A DNA stretch of 64,000 bases. It comes from Varibaculum timonense_A. GTDB lineage: Bacteria; Actinomycetota; Actinomycetes; Actinomycetales; Actinomycetaceae. Positions 1 to 8,934 of this stretch are shown here, one piece after another (the stretch's first letter is position 1; the number at the start of each line of letters is the position of its first letter). The notes beneath the pieces are model-generated. The model searched no databases and had not been told where the DNA came from. It was given only the letters and a program-made list of their open reading frames with translations. The translations under genes were made by a program, and so were the position numbers. The DNA lies in contig NZ_JAQEVU010000006.1 of assembly GCF_027694345.1 (NCBI RefSeq), forward strand, positions 1-64,000. The letters run 5' to 3'.

Positions 1-63
1 CAACCCCAAGAAAAACGGACACATCTCCTGAAACCACACACTGTCACCCCGACGAACGAGCAC

Positions 64-97
64 AAGAGGGAGAGAAACGAAAGTTTTTCTCCCTCTT
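64..97. terminator. Long hairpin downstream of hicB
   Basis: An inverted repeat gives a 15-bp stem (64-78 with 83-97, one G-T pair) closed by a GAAA tetraloop. It lies 55 bases past the hicB stop on the minus strand, so it could end the hicAB transcript. There is no clear U-tract on either strand, so RNA processing or a role for an unseen gene to the left are alternatives. Apart from this hairpin and the start of the repeat at 100, I see nothing in 1-152. Confidence 0.45.
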
Positions 98-99
98 AG

Positions 100-218
100 T
101 GTGAGTGAGGATGGGGTCGTAGGCGAGTGGCCGAATACCCCAAAGTTAGTCACTACTGTTTGGCGATTTGGCTAACCCTGCCTTTACTGATTCCAAGTAG
201 CTGGGCAATATCAACCAT
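100..218. repeat. Direct repeat copy A (hicB 3' end and flank)
   Basis: Bases 140-218 recur almost exactly at 902-980, with one mismatch seen in the flank. The similarity continues more weakly to the left (about 100-139 against 860-901), including a shared GTGAGGATGGGG core. Copy A contains the last codons of hicB, including its helix-turn-helix end. The pair flanks the whole hicAB module. Confidence 0.85.
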
Positions 219-536
219 TTTGATACCTTGAGCCCTCATGGTATCTACCAAACTCTTTTGAGCTTGCTTTAGTTTTTTCTGAATCTTATCTACTTCTGAA
301 CGCTGGCTTTGATACTGCTCGACTTGGGCAGCATATTCGATTTGAGGGCAGATATTGGCGCTAAGGGAGATTGGCGTGGGTAAATCTTGATCTTCGGCGC
401 ACATCTTTAGAATATCTTCCGCCATAAAACGGGCTTCCTTAAGGTCGCGGCCTTGAGTATAAAAGGTTCGATCACCTACAGGGACTTCTACTGCCCACCA
501 TTTTCCAGAGCGCGTAGCCTTGCAGTCAATGTTCAT
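153..536 (-). CDS. hicB: HicB-family antitoxin with C-terminal helix-turn-helix
   Basis: This 127-residue protein is the likely antitoxin of a HicAB toxin-antitoxin pair: it would bind and neutralise HicA and repress its own promoter. Residues about 1-55 look like the partly degraded RNase H-like HicB fold (SGKWWAVEVP, then a helix rich in E and D). Residues 75-100 are charged and helical. Residues 105-127 form a helix-turn-helix (VDIAQLLGISKGRVSQIA). The start overlaps the hicA stop by four bases (ATGA at 533-536), the usual toxin-first arrangement for hicAB. A copy of its 3' end lies upstream of the pair at 902-980. The family call rests on the neighbour, size and HTH; the N-terminal fold is divergent. 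Confidence 0.75.
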   Translation of the reverse strand: MNIDCKATRSGKWWAVEVPVGDRTFYTQGRDLKEARFMAEDILKMCAEDQDLPTPISLSANICPQIEYAAQVEQYQSQRSEVDKIQKKLKQAQKSLVDTMRAQGIKMVDIAQLLGISKGRVSQIAKQ

Positions 537-748
537 TGTCTTTGTCCTTTCTGCGCGTCTTTAAGGATACCTTTTGCCGTGTTTTCGTTTATTTCACGGT
601 GACGCGGGACGATTAGGGTGTGGTCGGCGATTTTTACTTTGGTGTGATTCCCACCCTCTTTTATTTGCAGAGCCGCGTTTTGCGCTTTCGCAATTTTTCG
701 GAGCTCTTTGATTAGTTTATCCCGCCTCACGCTATAAGTATAGTTCAC
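533..748 (-). CDS. hicA: HicA-family mRNA interferase toxin
   Basis: This small basic protein of 71 residues matches the HicA toxin family, double-stranded-RNA-binding-fold nucleases that cut mRNA when not bound by HicB. The family core is visible: an N-terminal helix (RRDKLIKELRKIA), then GGNHTKVK with the His expected at the active site, then a strand and the typical ending VPRHREINENTAKGILKDA. The start used is a GTG at 746-748. No convincing Shine-Dalgarno sequence precedes it, so a leaderless message or a start at a later GTG codon is possible. It is translationally coupled to hicB by a 4-base overlap. Confidence 0.85.
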   Translation of the reverse strand: MNYTYSVRRDKLIKELRKIAKAQNAALQIKEGGNHTKVKIADHTLIVPRHREINENTAKGILKDAQKGQRQ

Positions 749-859
749 TAAACTAGATAAAAAAAGAGACTAAACAAAAACCTGTTCCTAAGTAGCTTTC
801 CCGCAGCTAGCAAGGAAGGTAGTTTAACGCAAACAGCGTATTTTGGGGATTAATCTATT

Positions 860-980
860 GTGTTGAGTGAGGATGGGGGTCGTAAAAGCGGGGTTAATAT
901 CCCAAAGTTAGTTACTACTGTTTGGCGATTTGGCTAACCCTGCCTTTACTGATTCCAAGTAGCTGGGCAATATCAACCAT
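860..980. repeat. Direct repeat copy B, remnant of a hicB 3' end
   Basis: Second copy of the 100-218 segment. It encodes in the minus frame the last residues of a HicB-like protein (MVDIAQLLGISKGRVSQIAKQ-like) but has no upstream body: sequence identity stops abruptly at 980. It is therefore a truncated duplicate, left by recombination or by decay of a second hicAB module. The gap 749-1083 holds only this repeat and the hairpin at 1009-1044. Confidence 0.8.
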
Positions 981-1008
981 GCCCCGTGGGTCATTCCGAT
1001 AAAGCTTT

Positions 1009-1044
1009 GCCCCGCCCCTCAGGCTAGAGCCAGAGGGGCGGGGC
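1009..1044 (-). terminator. GC-rich hairpin terminator after the GH29 gene
   Basis: A perfect 12-bp inverted repeat (1009-1020 with 1033-1044, arms GCCCCGCCCCTC and its complement, 12-base loop) lies 40 bases past the stop of the GH29 gene on the minus strand. The following U-run is short, but stem stability and position fit an intrinsic terminator. Confidence 0.7.
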
Positions 1045-1083
1045 GCACTTACTTAGATTGCGTGGGAAATGAACTTCCTAGCG

Positions 1084-4000
1084 CTATCCTTTTCGGCGCT
1101 TGGTTAAAACTAGAACTCCTCCCGCGCTAATCAGTCCTAATGAGGTTAGGAAGATTATGGTGACGCCTGCACCGGTCTTTTCTAGCTGGTTATTACGGCT
1201 TTGTTTACGCGGCTTAGCTTTATTGTTTTGCGTTGTGCCGGGATTTGCCACCTGGTTTCCAGTTCCAGGTTTGCTAGAAGTGCCCGGCTTTTCGGAAGTT
1301 CCCGGATTTTGAGGTTTATCAGAATCTCCCGGTTTTTCCGGATTGCTTGGTTGCTCCGGCTCAGTCGGGTCGGTGGGATCTGTAGGCTCGGTCGGGTCAA
1401 TCACAGTGTCGGGAACTTTCGGTGCAACCGCTTCTCGTTCAACATTGAGTTCAGATGCCGAACCGAAACCTTGACCAGAATAATCCGAATCAATCTGGAA
1501 CTTAATAAAGCGACCAGAAGCCCTCTGAGATTCGCCCTCTCCCTGCTCGGAAGAATTAACCAAAGAAATCCGTTGAGTGTAGGGCAGATTCTTTAAAGTA
1601 CCAGTCAAAGGAGGATTACTGAAATCATCGGCGGAATCAGAAACCCACACCTTGTATTCCTTCGCAACCCCATTAGTGCCTTTTTGACGGGGAAGATAAT
1701 CCAAATACTTCAAGTCGTCGTATTTCTTACCCAAATCAAGCACCACCCAATGAGGTCCTTTCGCGGTAGTGGGACTCCATTGTGAATGCCAAATCGTGTC
1801 AAAGCTGCCATCAAGCAGATTAGAAACTTCCCCGTCTCCGCTGTTTTGGGAAGACTGCTTAACTACCCGCATCTCTTCTTGCGGTACATAGCTGCGTAAA
1901 GACGGAACTTTATCGACCGTAGGCTGGAAAACCCAACCGGCTTTATCTTTTCCAAGTTCCGTAAGCGCTCCTGCCAGCGTAGTGGCTTTTACGTCCTTAA
2001 AAGCAACGCTAGGAGCAGAACCTTTACCGTAAGTAGTAACCGTAATCGGATTATCTACATTTCCGTATCCAAAGACGGCAAAATCACCGGTCAATTTAGT
2101 TCCATTTTTCACCAAAATTACTGAACCGGGAACCAGGGATACATCATGCAGCTGCTCAATTGAGGTCATAGGCGAATCAGCGCTTAATCCGTCACCAGCT
2201 TTAGGGGCGCTAGGATCAATAAAATAGGCGCGTGCATCAGGCTGAATCTCTGATTCCACATGATAAACCTCAAGGCGGGTCAGGCGTACCGGACCACGAG
2301 AGCGGTCTACTACTACCCGAATCTCGCTAACGGTAGTCTCGGCAAACCGCAGATTACGCTGCTGTCCAATCGTGGTACCGGAGGTGAGATCTCGCCACGC
2401 GCCCTCACCGCTACGTCCCTGCACCTTAAAGTGCTCAACCTGTTGACCTGCCGAACGTGCGTCCTCGCCCAAAACCACGGCATCAACCTTGGTGTCTTTC
2501 CCTAGATTAACCGTGTAGATAGGGGTATTACCGGCGTTTTCGTCCGAAGAAATCTTTGATCCGTCCGTCAGTAGAGGAGCAGGTTTAGCGGCAGAGCTGC
2601 TAGAGGAAGCTACGGTAGCTGCCTTACCTAAAGCAAGGTCGTTGCCGTAACGCCTTAACAGTTCCTCACGGTATCCACGCATAATTTCTACATCAGCCTG
2701 TGGCATTTTCCCATCGGTGAAAGGAGGCATATTCAGTAGGAACTGCGAGTTACGCCCAGTGGACTGCTCATAGAACTTTACAAGCTCACTGACCGGTTTC
2801 GGGGTATTAGGACCTTTCTTACCCGAGTTGTTGAACCATTCCCGTCCGTTCCGGGCATCAACTTCGCCTGGATACCAATGAAGCTGGGTAGCTGAACCTT
2901 TACGAATACCCTCAATCACCGAGTCTGTTGAACCCAGTACCCCATCGCGGGCAGTTTGTGCCGGATAGAGAGTAATTCTTCCATGCTGATCGAAGCCGAC
3001 GGCCTGGGGGTTCCATTCAGTGGTGCGGGCCCAACCATCTTCGTTGCCAATCCAACGAGCATCTGGAGCTGCGTTAGCTTGAATCGCATTCGGCTGTAGC
3101 TTTCCAATCAGGTCATAGAATGCGTTGTAGTCATAGAATTCGGTAGAAGAAGTGTTTCCTTGAGCTCCGTCAAACCAGACTTCATCAATAGTTCCATAGT
3201 CAGTTAGCAGCTCATATAGTTGGTTAAGCATATATTCGCCGTATTGGGTAGCTTCATACTTGTAAGTTGGAAGTTTTCCGGAAGCAACCCGTTCAGCACG
3301 GTCATCATTGGCAACCAGAGTCGGAATAGTGCGTTCGGTTTTAGCGGAACCATTACCCCACACGCCTTTCTTTTCCATATAGGAATCGGCAGGAGAATAG
3401 TAAACGCCAACCTTGAGTCCATGTTTACGCGCTGACTTAACAATCTCAGCGAATAAATCTTTAGGGCCCCCATTTTTAGCGGTAGTGGTACTTGGCCAGT
3501 CATGTTCGCTGTTATAGCGAGAATCGAATAGCTCGAAACCATCATGATGTTTGACGGTAACCATTATCATTTTGAAACCGGCATCGGCAAAGGTTTTTGC
3601 CCACTGGTCAGTGTCTATGTTCTTGGCGTTGATGAGCGCTGGAGCTTCATCCCCATGTCCCCAGCTGTTACCGGTAAAGGTGTTAATGCCGAAGTGAACA
3701 AAACCAATCTGCCCCCAGTCTAAATAGTCTGCCTGCTTTTCTGTGGGGCGCAGGGCAGAAAGCTTTGCCTTTATTGAATCTGCACATTCGTTAGCGGCAA
3801 CATCTAGGCTGTTAGCTGGTTTTATGTTTGAGGTATCGCAGTGCTCTGCCACATAGGTGAGCCGGAAATCTTTCGGGGTAAAACTGGTATCTGCCTTTGC
3901 AAACCGGATTTCATCGAAAGAGCCTTTATAACCACGATTAGTTGCTTTCGGGTGTACATCCCCGGCGAAACCAACCTTATTTGCGATTGAATTCTCTAGC

Positions 4001-5247
4001 GCGGCTAATCCGTTAACCGTTACTTTTTCTAAATCTTGACCATCTAGGCGCATATAGAGGGCGGATTTGTTGCCTTGAGGAATATAGGCGACCGAGACCA
4101 CGTGGGTTTGTCCCTTAGGGGCGCTAACGGTGATTTTCTTGTCCGTCCAGTTACCATTTTCTTGATAAGAGACCCCAAACTCTAGCTGACCAGCTTCGTT
4201 GTATCGTAAAAAGATGTTTCCACCAGCGCTAAACAAAGTTTGCATTCCTCCAGTTTCGCTGGGGTTGAAACGAACCTCTGCCACTAAACCGGTGGTCACC
4301 TTGTCAGAGCCTAAGGAAAAATCGGTTGGCATGAAATCCAGTCCCGAAGTGTTACCACTGAATGTGGCGTTGGAATCTTTGATTTGAGGAGCTGGGGTAC
4401 GAGCTGACAATGTTCCTTGCAAATCTTCGCCGTTGGCAGCCCCATAGTTAGCTCCATTTAGACTGCCCAGAAAATCAAGATGCAATAACTGGGACAGGTT
4501 CAAGAACTTCCAGGGTGCGGATGGTTGCGCGATCCGGGCACGATAGAAATTCCCGACAAAACTGCGGGTAGTTTGGGCACCTGGATTGATTTCATAACCG
4601 ATACCGAAAGATTTTTCTTTCCCGGTCGAAACTGCTGCCTTTTCCCCATTGGCTGCCCGGGCTACAGGACCTTTTACCCCATCAACCCAGATACTCAAAG
4701 TAGCTGCCGGTTCTGCCTCGTATTTAAGTTGAACAATATGTTTGCTGTTAGTCTTGGGCAGATTAACGCTCTGCTTATAGTCTTTCCAGGTTCCATTAGC
4801 GGTTTTAACTGATAAACCATAGACTAGCTTGCCTTTTTCAACCCGAACCGAAATGTTTCCCATAGCTGAGAAAAGGGTGTCGAGTTCTTTAGGGGCAGCG
4901 TTATTGAGATATTCGAGCTCGGCAAGGAAACCTTTATCGACACTGGTAGTTCCAAAACTATCTTTCGCCCTGTAAGTAATGCCCGAGCCGTTGCCGTTAA
5001 GCTTTACCCCGCCGCCCTCGATTTTGCTGGGTTCATTATCGCCCTGCCAGGTAATACTACCTCCACTGACGATTTCCTCCCCGCCGGTGGTGTAGCCCTT
5101 TTGAGGGGTGAACGTACCTCCAAAAGAAACATTTAAGTATTCGTTATCGGCAGCCATTGCGGGCTGCGGGATAGCCAGCAGGGAAATAAAAGCGAGACTA
5201 AAAGTTAAAATAGAACAAATCCAGCGTGAGCGTATCAGCTTTGTCAC
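1084..5247 (-). CDS. Cell-wall-anchored GH29 alpha-L-fucosidase, multidomain
   Basis: Predicted exo-alpha-L-fucosidase acting outside the cell on fucosylated glycans; the GNE motif suggests the alpha-1,3/1,4-specific GH29 subgroup. 1387 residues: signal peptide 1-32 (ends PAMA), two LamG/concanavalin-like modules (about 36-245 and 256-460), GH29 catalytic barrel (about 500-870) with VWFDG nucleophile candidate Asp693 and acid/base candidate Glu736 in IGNEDG, an F5/8-type C-terminal sandwich (about 875-1003), a short beta-helix-like segment (about 1006-1110), a second F5/8 C discoidin module (about 1123-1274), a Pro/Thr/Glu/Lys-rich wall spanner, and a sorting signal LEKTG at 1355-1359 followed by a membrane helix and KRRKG. 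Start is GTG at 5245-5247 with AAGGA upstream. LEKTG departs from LPXTG at position 2. It is monocistronic and divergent from the peptide transporter operon. Confidence 0.9.
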   Translation of the reverse strand: MTKLIRSRWICSILTFSLAFISLLAIPQPAMAADNEYLNVSFGGTFTPQKGYTTGGEEIVSGGSITWQGDNEPSKIEGGGVKLNGNGSGITYRAKDSFGTTSVDKGFLAELEYLNNAAPKELDTLFSAMGNISVRVEKGKLVYGLSVKTANGTWKDYKQSVNLPKTNSKHIVQLKYEAEPAATLSIWVDGVKGPVARAANGEKAAVSTGKEKSFGIGYEINPGAQTTRSFVGNFYRARIAQPSAPWKFLNLSQLLHLDFLGSLNGANYGAANGEDLQGTLSARTPAPQIKDSNATFSGNTSGLDFMPTDFSLGSDKVTTGLVAEVRFNPSETGGMQTLFSAGGNIFLRYNEAGQLEFGVSYQENGNWTDKKITVSAPKGQTHVVSVAYIPQGNKSALYMRLDGQDLEKVTVNGLAALENSIANKVGFAGDVHPKATNRGYKGSFDEIRFAKADTSFTPKDFRLTYVAEHCDTSNIKPANSLDVAANECADSIKAKLSALRPTEKQADYLDWGQIGFVHFGINTFTGNSWGHGDEAPALINAKNIDTDQWAKTFADAGFKMIMVTVKHHDGFELFDSRYNSEHDWPSTTTAKNGGPKDLFAEIVKSARKHGLKVGVYYSPADSYMEKKGVWGNGSAKTERTIPTLVANDDRAERVASGKLPTYKYEATQYGEYMLNQLYELLTDYGTIDEVWFDGAQGNTSSTEFYDYNAFYDLIGKLQPNAIQANAAPDARWIGNEDGWARTTEWNPQAVGFDQHGRITLYPAQTARDGVLGSTDSVIEGIRKGSATQLHWYPGEVDARNGREWFNNSGKKGPNTPKPVSELVKFYEQSTGRNSQFLLNMPPFTDGKMPQADVEIMRGYREELLRRYGNDLALGKAATVASSSSSAAKPAPLLTDGSKISSDENAGNTPIYTVNLGKDTKVDAVVLGEDARSAGQQVEHFKVQGRSGEGAWRDLTSGTTIGQQRNLRFAETTVSEIRVVVDRSRGPVRLTRLEVYHVESEIQPDARAYFIDPSAPKAGDGLSADSPMTSIEQLHDVSLVPGSVILVKNGTKLTGDFAVFGYGNVDNPITVTTYGKGSAPSVAFKDVKATTLAGALTELGKDKAGWVFQPTVDKVPSLRSYVPQEEMRVVKQSSQNSGDGEVSNLLDGSFDTIWHSQWSPTTAKGPHWVVLDLGKKYDDLKYLDYLPRQKGTNGVAKEYKVWVSDSADDFSNPPLTGTLKNLPYTQRISLVNSSEQGEGESQRASGRFIKFQIDSDYSGQGFGSASELNVEREAVAPKVPDTVIDPTEPTDPTDPTEPEQPSNPEKPGDSDKPQNPGTSEKPGTSSKPGTGNQVANPGTTQNNKAKPRKQSRNNQLEKTGAGVTIIFLTSLGLISAGGVLVLTKRRKG

Positions 5248-5637
5248 AGTGTCCGTCCTTGATAGGTAGCGTTATTCAGTCCAATAACGGGTTTCGCGAG
5301 CATTAATCAGTTGTATTTGTCTAGATTTCCAACCGGCGGTATTTTGCGAGTCGTTATCTATTTTTACTGTCTTGTCCCGCTGGTCTTACGCGTCCTTACG
5401 CCAGACCCTCAGGGGAGAAAACAGCGGTTAGACCAGACTAGCATAAGCGCTGGGCGTAAAACTAGCAGCTATCGAAAAAGAAAGCGCTCAATCCGGCCCT
5501 GCTGGTATGCCAAAGCTAAGACTCAAGGCGAGTTTAGGAGTCAAATTGATGGAGAGATATGAATACCGGATTAGTCACTGGCAGCTAAGCGACTATGATT
5601 GAAGCGATTATGACCATGACCGACAAAGGGGAGATCC
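5248..5637. other. Divergent intergenic region between GH29 gene and ABC operon
   Basis: This 390-base stretch must hold the promoters of the GH29 gene (minus) and the peptide transporter operon (plus). A 7-bp inverted repeat at 5270-5289 lies just before the GH29 start. A possible -10 box TATGAT at 5594-5599 precedes the transporter operon, but the -35 is poor (TTAGTC at 5571-5576). An 83-codon open frame at 5311-5562 has no family resemblance and no ribosome site, so I do not call it. Confidence 0.5.
5270..5289. promoter_or_regulatory. Palindromic operator candidate before GH29 gene
   Basis: CGTTATT and AATAACG arms (5270-5276, 5283-5289) are separated by six bases, centred about 30 bases before the GH29 GTG. 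Position and symmetry fit a repressor site for a dimeric HTH protein; the regulator is unknown and not in the window. Confidence 0.35.
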
Positions 5638-7140
5638 TTGCGTAAGCGTCTTTTGGCTTGTCTAGCGGCGGCCGGTCTGGTGCTAACCGGATGTGCTGGC
5701 ACCAATTCTGCAACCAATAATTCAGAGCGGGTACTAACTATCGGGGTTCATGCCACGCCCTCTACCCTAGATCCTTCCCATAATGATGCGGCGGCGATTA
5801 CCTATGCGCTGCTCTATAACGTATATGAAACGTTGCTGCGGGTGGATGGTAAGGGCGAGCTGGTGCCGCTGTTAGCGAAGAGCTACGAGGTTTCACCGGA
5901 CCGAAAGACCTATACGTTTACTTTGAAGGACGCCAAGTTTGCTTCCGGTGCTCCCGTCAATGGGGCAGCGGTCGCGAAAACTTTCAATTATCTCCTTAAC
6001 GATAAAACTGTCAGCCCCACCCGCAAGCAAGAGATGGAAGCCCTGAAAGCGGTTAAAGATTTGGGGGGAAATAAAGTCCAGTTTGAGCTTTCCCACCCCT
6101 CGAATGCCTGGCTGTACTATTTAAGTTCGACTGCCGGGATTATTTATGACCCGCAGGCTCTTGATAAGGGAGAGTTGGCAACTAAACCGGCTGGATCTGG
6201 TCCTTACACCCTGAAAGAATGGCGACAGGGGGAAGAAATCCAATTAGCCACTAACCAAAAGTATTGGGGAGAAAAACCCAAGGTTAAAGGCGCTACTTTC
6301 CGCTATTATTCTGACCCTAACGCTATGAATACCGCGATGTTGTCTGGTTCGCTCGATATTATTTCTAACTTGGCTGCCCCCCAGGCTCTCGATAAATTCA
6401 CTGGTGACTCGCGGTTTAAAGTGCTAGAGGGAAACACTAACGGTGAAGTAGTGATGGGCATGAACCAACAGCGGGCTGCCCTCAAAGATAAACGGGTACG
6501 CCAAGCCATAAACTACGCGCTTGACCGCAAAGCGGTACGGGACGCGGTATGGGCAGGAAAAGGTCTACTGATTGGCTCAATGGTTCCCCCCACCGACCCT
6601 TGGTACGAAGACCTTTCCGCTGCATATGCCCTCGATTTAGAAAAAGCGAAGAAACTGCTGGCAGAGGCGGGGTATGGCCAGGGGCTAACCCTAAAAATGC
6701 GGATTCCTACCTTGCCTTATGCTTCGGGTGCTGCCACTCATATCAAGAGTCAGCTGTCCAAAGTGGGGATTACCCTAGAGATTGAGCAGCTAGAGTTCCC
6801 GGCGCGTTGGATTGATGAAGTGATGGTCAAATCTAACTATGACCTGACCATTGTTTCTCACCTGGAACCGCGCGATATTTCCCGCTTTACCAACACCGAA
6901 TATTACTGGCATTACGATTCCGCCGCTTTCCGCGAGCTTTATCAAAAGGCCGATCAAGGATCCTCCGAAGAACAGGTCAAATATATGAAACAGGCAGCGA
7001 AGATGCTTTCTGATGACGCTGCCGCTTCATTCTTGTGGCTGCTGCCAAACCTGATTGTGACCAAGGCAGATATTTCCGGTTTGGCTGCGAACGTTACGGG
7101 GTTGTCTTTCGATTTATCCTCCATCAGCTACCAGAGCTGA
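5638..7140 (+). CDS. Peptide-type ABC transporter substrate-binding lipoprotein (SBP family 5)
   Basis: Extracytoplasmic solute receptor of the OppA/DppA/NikA family, tethered to the outer face of the membrane as a lipoprotein. Residues 1-19 form a lipoprotein signal with lipobox LTGC (Cys19). The mature part has the family 5 pattern: VLTIGVHATPSTLDP near the N-terminus, YETLLRVDGKGELVPLLAKSY, and RQAINYALDRKAV around residue 290. Length 500 is normal. The start is TTG at 5638-5640, chosen because AAGGGGAG stands seven bases upstream and the signal peptide follows directly. It is first in a five-gene operon with two permeases and two ATPases. The family also binds nickel, heme or glycans, so the substrate is uncertain. 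Confidence 0.88.
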   Translation: MRKRLLACLAAAGLVLTGCAGTNSATNNSERVLTIGVHATPSTLDPSHNDAAAITYALLYNVYETLLRVDGKGELVPLLAKSYEVSPDRKTYTFTLKDAKFASGAPVNGAAVAKTFNYLLNDKTVSPTRKQEMEALKAVKDLGGNKVQFELSHPSNAWLYYLSSTAGIIYDPQALDKGELATKPAGSGPYTLKEWRQGEEIQLATNQKYWGEKPKVKGATFRYYSDPNAMNTAMLSGSLDIISNLAAPQALDKFTGDSRFKVLEGNTNGEVVMGMNQQRAALKDKRVRQAINYALDRKAVRDAVWAGKGLLIGSMVPPTDPWYEDLSAAYALDLEKAKKLLAEAGYGQGLTLKMRIPTLPYASGAATHIKSQLSKVGITLEIEQLEFPARWIDEVMVKSNYDLTIVSHLEPRDISRFTNTEYYWHYDSAAFRELYQKADQGSSEEQVKYMKQAAKMLSDDAAASFLWLLPNLIVTKADISGLAANVTGLSFDLSSISYQS

Positions 7141-7141
7141 G

Positions 7142-8101
7142 ATGAACGCAACAGCAAGAAATATCCTCAGAAAGCTAGCGACCTTATTAGTTAGTCTAAT
7201 AGTCGCTTCTTTAGTGGTGTTCTTGCTGATAAATCTGCTGCCCGGCGACGTTACCGGCGTGATTTTAGGGGCAAATGCTGACCCCGGTTCGGTAGCGCAA
7301 CTGCGGGCAGCTATGGGCTTAGATCAGCCACTAATTATGCGTTATTTCAGCTGGTTATCCGGGATGATACATCTAGATTTCGGTACCTCTATTTTTACTG
7401 GGCAAGCAATTTCTGAGCAACTTCCCCACCGCCTAGAAGCCACCTTTTCTTTAGTGTTCACCGGGATGATTCTCGCCCTCTTGCTCGCTATTCCCCTGGG
7501 AATGATTGGAGCCCTACGCAGAGGACGTAAATCAGGAATTATGGTTTCGGTGTTAAGCCAGCTGGGAATGGCAGTCCCCGCTTTTCTGGCAGGAATGGTG
7601 CTAACCATTGTGTTTGCGGTCAAACTTCAGGTTTTTCCGGCGAACGGTTATGTTCCTTTTCGCGATAATCCCGTGCAATGGGCTCACTACCTGGTCTTAC
7701 CGGTACTATCGATAGCGATTGTGCAGGGAGCGGTACTAACCCGCTACACCCGTTCGGCTTTTATCGAAGTATTAAAGCAGGACTATTTCCGCACGGCGAG
7801 GGCGATTGGTTGGCGTTACTGGGCGGCGCTGATGCGTCATGGGCTGCGAAATGCATCGTTACAGGTAATCACGGTTCTGGGATTACAACTATCCACCCTA
7901 CTGGTAGGGGCGATAGTGGTGGAGCAGGTGTTCGCGATTCCCGGTTTAGGTACCTACCTGATTTCGGCAGTTTCCCAGAGGGATTTAACCGTCGTACAAG
8001 CGGTAGTGATGATACTGGTATCTGCGGTACTGGTGATTAATGCGCTGGTAGATGTGATTTATCGTCTGCTTGACCCGAGAATCCGACAGGGGGTGGAGTA
8101 G
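7142..8101 (+). CDS. dppB: ABC transporter permease, DppB/OppB type
   Basis: First membrane subunit of the importer. 319 residues with the family layout: an N-terminal membrane helix (about 12-32, FLLINLLPGD following), the periplasmic segment ADPGSVAQLRAAMGLDQPL typical of DppB, then five further helices. The EAA-type loop that contacts the ATPases is near DYFRTARAIGWRYWAALMRHGLRNA. It starts one base after the binding-protein stop and overlaps dppC by one base, so the operon is tightly coupled. Confidence 0.88.
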   Translation: MNATARNILRKLATLLVSLIVASLVVFLLINLLPGDVTGVILGANADPGSVAQLRAAMGLDQPLIMRYFSWLSGMIHLDFGTSIFTGQAISEQLPHRLEATFSLVFTGMILALLLAIPLGMIGALRRGRKSGIMVSVLSQLGMAVPAFLAGMVLTIVFAVKLQVFPANGYVPFRDNPVQWAHYLVLPVLSIAIVQGAVLTRYTRSAFIEVLKQDYFRTARAIGWRYWAALMRHGLRNASLQVITVLGLQLSTLLVGAIVVEQVFAIPGLGTYLISAVSQRDLTVVQAVVMILVSAVLVINALVDVIYRLLDPRIRQGVE

Positions 8102-8934
8102 TGAGTAAATCTAAAATGCTTCTTCGTCACCCCAGCTTATTGATAGGGATAGTTTTAGTAACCCTGATAGTGCTGATGGGGATAGTCTCGTTCCTTTACC
8201 TGCCCTTCGATCCTACGGAAGTTAGTGAGCAGCGTTTAAGTGCGCCCTCGTCCTCCCATATTTTCGGAACCGACGACTTTGGTCGGGACGTGTTTTCGAG
8301 AATCCTCTCCGGGGCTGGAATCTGCCTACTGGTGGGGATAGTTTCCGTCAGTATAGGAGCCTTTATCGGGGTTCCTTTGGGGATTTATGCTGCTCAACGC
8401 GGAGGATGGCCAGAGAAAATAATCGGGCGCGCCCTCGATATTCTTTACGCTTTCCCCGCCCTGCTGCTGGCGATTTTACTGGCGGCGGCGCGCGGATCCG
8501 GGTCTACCTGGACCGCAATGGTGGCGATTGGGATTGCCTCAATTCCCGCTTTTGCCCGTAACGTGCGGGCAGCTACCTTGGCGGTAATGTCGCAGGACTA
8601 TATAGTGGCGGCTAGGGCATCGGGTACCCCCCGGTATCGCTCGACCTTCACCCATGTGCTTCCCAATATCATGCCGACGATAATAGTGCAGGCATCGGTG
8701 AGTTTCGCGCTCGCGATTTTGGCAGAGGCCGCCCTATCCTATCTGGGATTAGGAACCCGCCCAGATACTCCCACCTGGGGCTTAATGCTGTTTGAGGCGC
8801 AAAAATCACTGTTGGTTACCCCGCAGTTAGCGCTATTTCCAGCGCTTTGTATCGCCCTGACGGTTTTAGGATTCAACCTTTTAGGTGATGGGCTGCGTGA
8901 AGTGCTAGATCCGCGGCTAAGGGAGCGACAATGA
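8101..8934 (+). CDS. dppC: ABC transporter permease, DppC/OppC type
   Basis: Second membrane subunit, 277 residues. The N-terminal helix (about 12-32) is followed by the DppC hallmark HIFGTDDFGRDVFSRIL near residue 55, then five helices. The ATPase-contact loop is DYIVAARASGTPRYRSTFTHVLPN, and LAEAALSYLGLGTRPDTPTWG follows as in the family. The GTG start at 8101 shares its first base with the dppB stop. It ends overlapping the next gene by ATGA. Confidence 0.88.
   Translation: MSKSKMLLRHPSLLIGIVLVTLIVLMGIVSFLYLPFDPTEVSEQRLSAPSSSHIFGTDDFGRDVFSRILSGAGICLLVGIVSVSIGAFIGVPLGIYAAQRGGWPEKIIGRALDILYAFPALLLAILLAAARGSGSTWTAMVAIGIASIPAFARNVRAATLAVMSQDYIVAARASGTPRYRSTFTHVLPNIMPTIIVQASVSFALAILAEAALSYLGLGTRPDTPTWGLMLFEAQKSLLVTPQLALFPALCIALTVLGFNLLGDGLREVLDPRLRERQ

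Noticed and set aside
902..980. Second hicB gene
   Set aside because: Only the last 20 or so codons are present; the frame has no body or start, so it is a repeat remnant.
5311..5562. 83-codon open frame on the plus strand
   Set aside because: No ribosome site, unusual composition (Arg/Ser/Lys-rich) and no family resemblance; lies in a divergent promoter region.
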